From the NCBI GenBank assembly GCA_002362625.1, contig DEUP01000016.1:12828-23947 (forward strand): a DNA stretch of 11,120 nt, in the 5' to 3' direction. The notes under the pieces are model-generated. The model searched no databases. It saw only the letters and a list, made by a program, of their open reading frames with translations, and was not told the DNA's origin. A program made the translations under genes and the position numbers. Of the stretch, positions 11,106-11,120 are shown one piece after another. This DNA comes from Clostridiales bacterium UBA3259. Its GTDB lineage: Bacteria > Bacillota_A > Clostridia > Oscillospirales > Oscillospiraceae. The stretch's first letter is position 1. The number at the start of each line of letters is the position of its first letter.

Positions 11106-11120
11106 TTGATACGGTTCTTC

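Overview
The window joins a stretch of Firmicutes (probably Clostridia) chromosome, bases 1 to about 4300, to the left end of an integrated mobile element, about 4300 to the window end. The element is most likely a prophage. The host assignment rests on protein style (CUT1-type sugar ABC ATPase, membrane-anchored NodB deacetylase with Ig-like domains, Clostridia-type pyridoxamine kinase), strong GGAGG ribosome binding sites, and near-consensus sigma-A promoters. It is an inference and no species can be named.

Chromosomal part: a sugar-type ABC transporter ATPase cut by the window edge, a polysaccharide deacetylase and a pyridoxal/pyridoxamine kinase all lie on the minus strand. Each has its own leader, and the latter two have clear hairpin terminators. 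On the plus strand follows guaA, encoding a stand-alone GMP synthetase ATP-pyrophosphatase subunit without the usual N-terminal glutamine amidotransferase domain. It has a consensus promoter and a perfect 15-bp terminator stem.

Element, left arm (minus strand, 4333-7314): a tyrosine integrase whose best start is an ATT codon, a small four-cysteine zinc-ribbon protein, a stand-alone HsdR N-terminal nuclease-domain protein and an XRE repressor. Between the zinc-ribbon and HsdR-N genes is a 260-base AT-rich, repeat-laden non-coding stretch. It holds several copies of an AGGGTGT-T7-AACCCTA repeat, a 16-base alternating CG/CA tract and DnaA-box-like sites.

Element, control region and right arm (7315 to end): a divergent intergenic region carries three copies of CCCAAATG placed over the repressor leader and the early promoter. 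From that promoter runs a tightly packed plus-strand operon of small genes: a coiled-coil protein, two small unknowns, a DUF2786 protein, a cysteine-containing phage protein, a small HTH protein, an excisionase-like winged-helix protein, a small membrane protein, another zinc-ribbon protein and the start of a terminase-small-subunit-like gene. Lysogeny module, operators, early operon and terminase-like gene in this order fit a temperate phage integrated just downstream of guaA. The right attachment site and structural genes lie outside the window.

The observations most worth a second look are the ATT start of the integrase, the AT-rich repeat array with DnaA-like boxes, the GGCATTAA repeats at the chromosome/element junction, and the stand-alone guaA.
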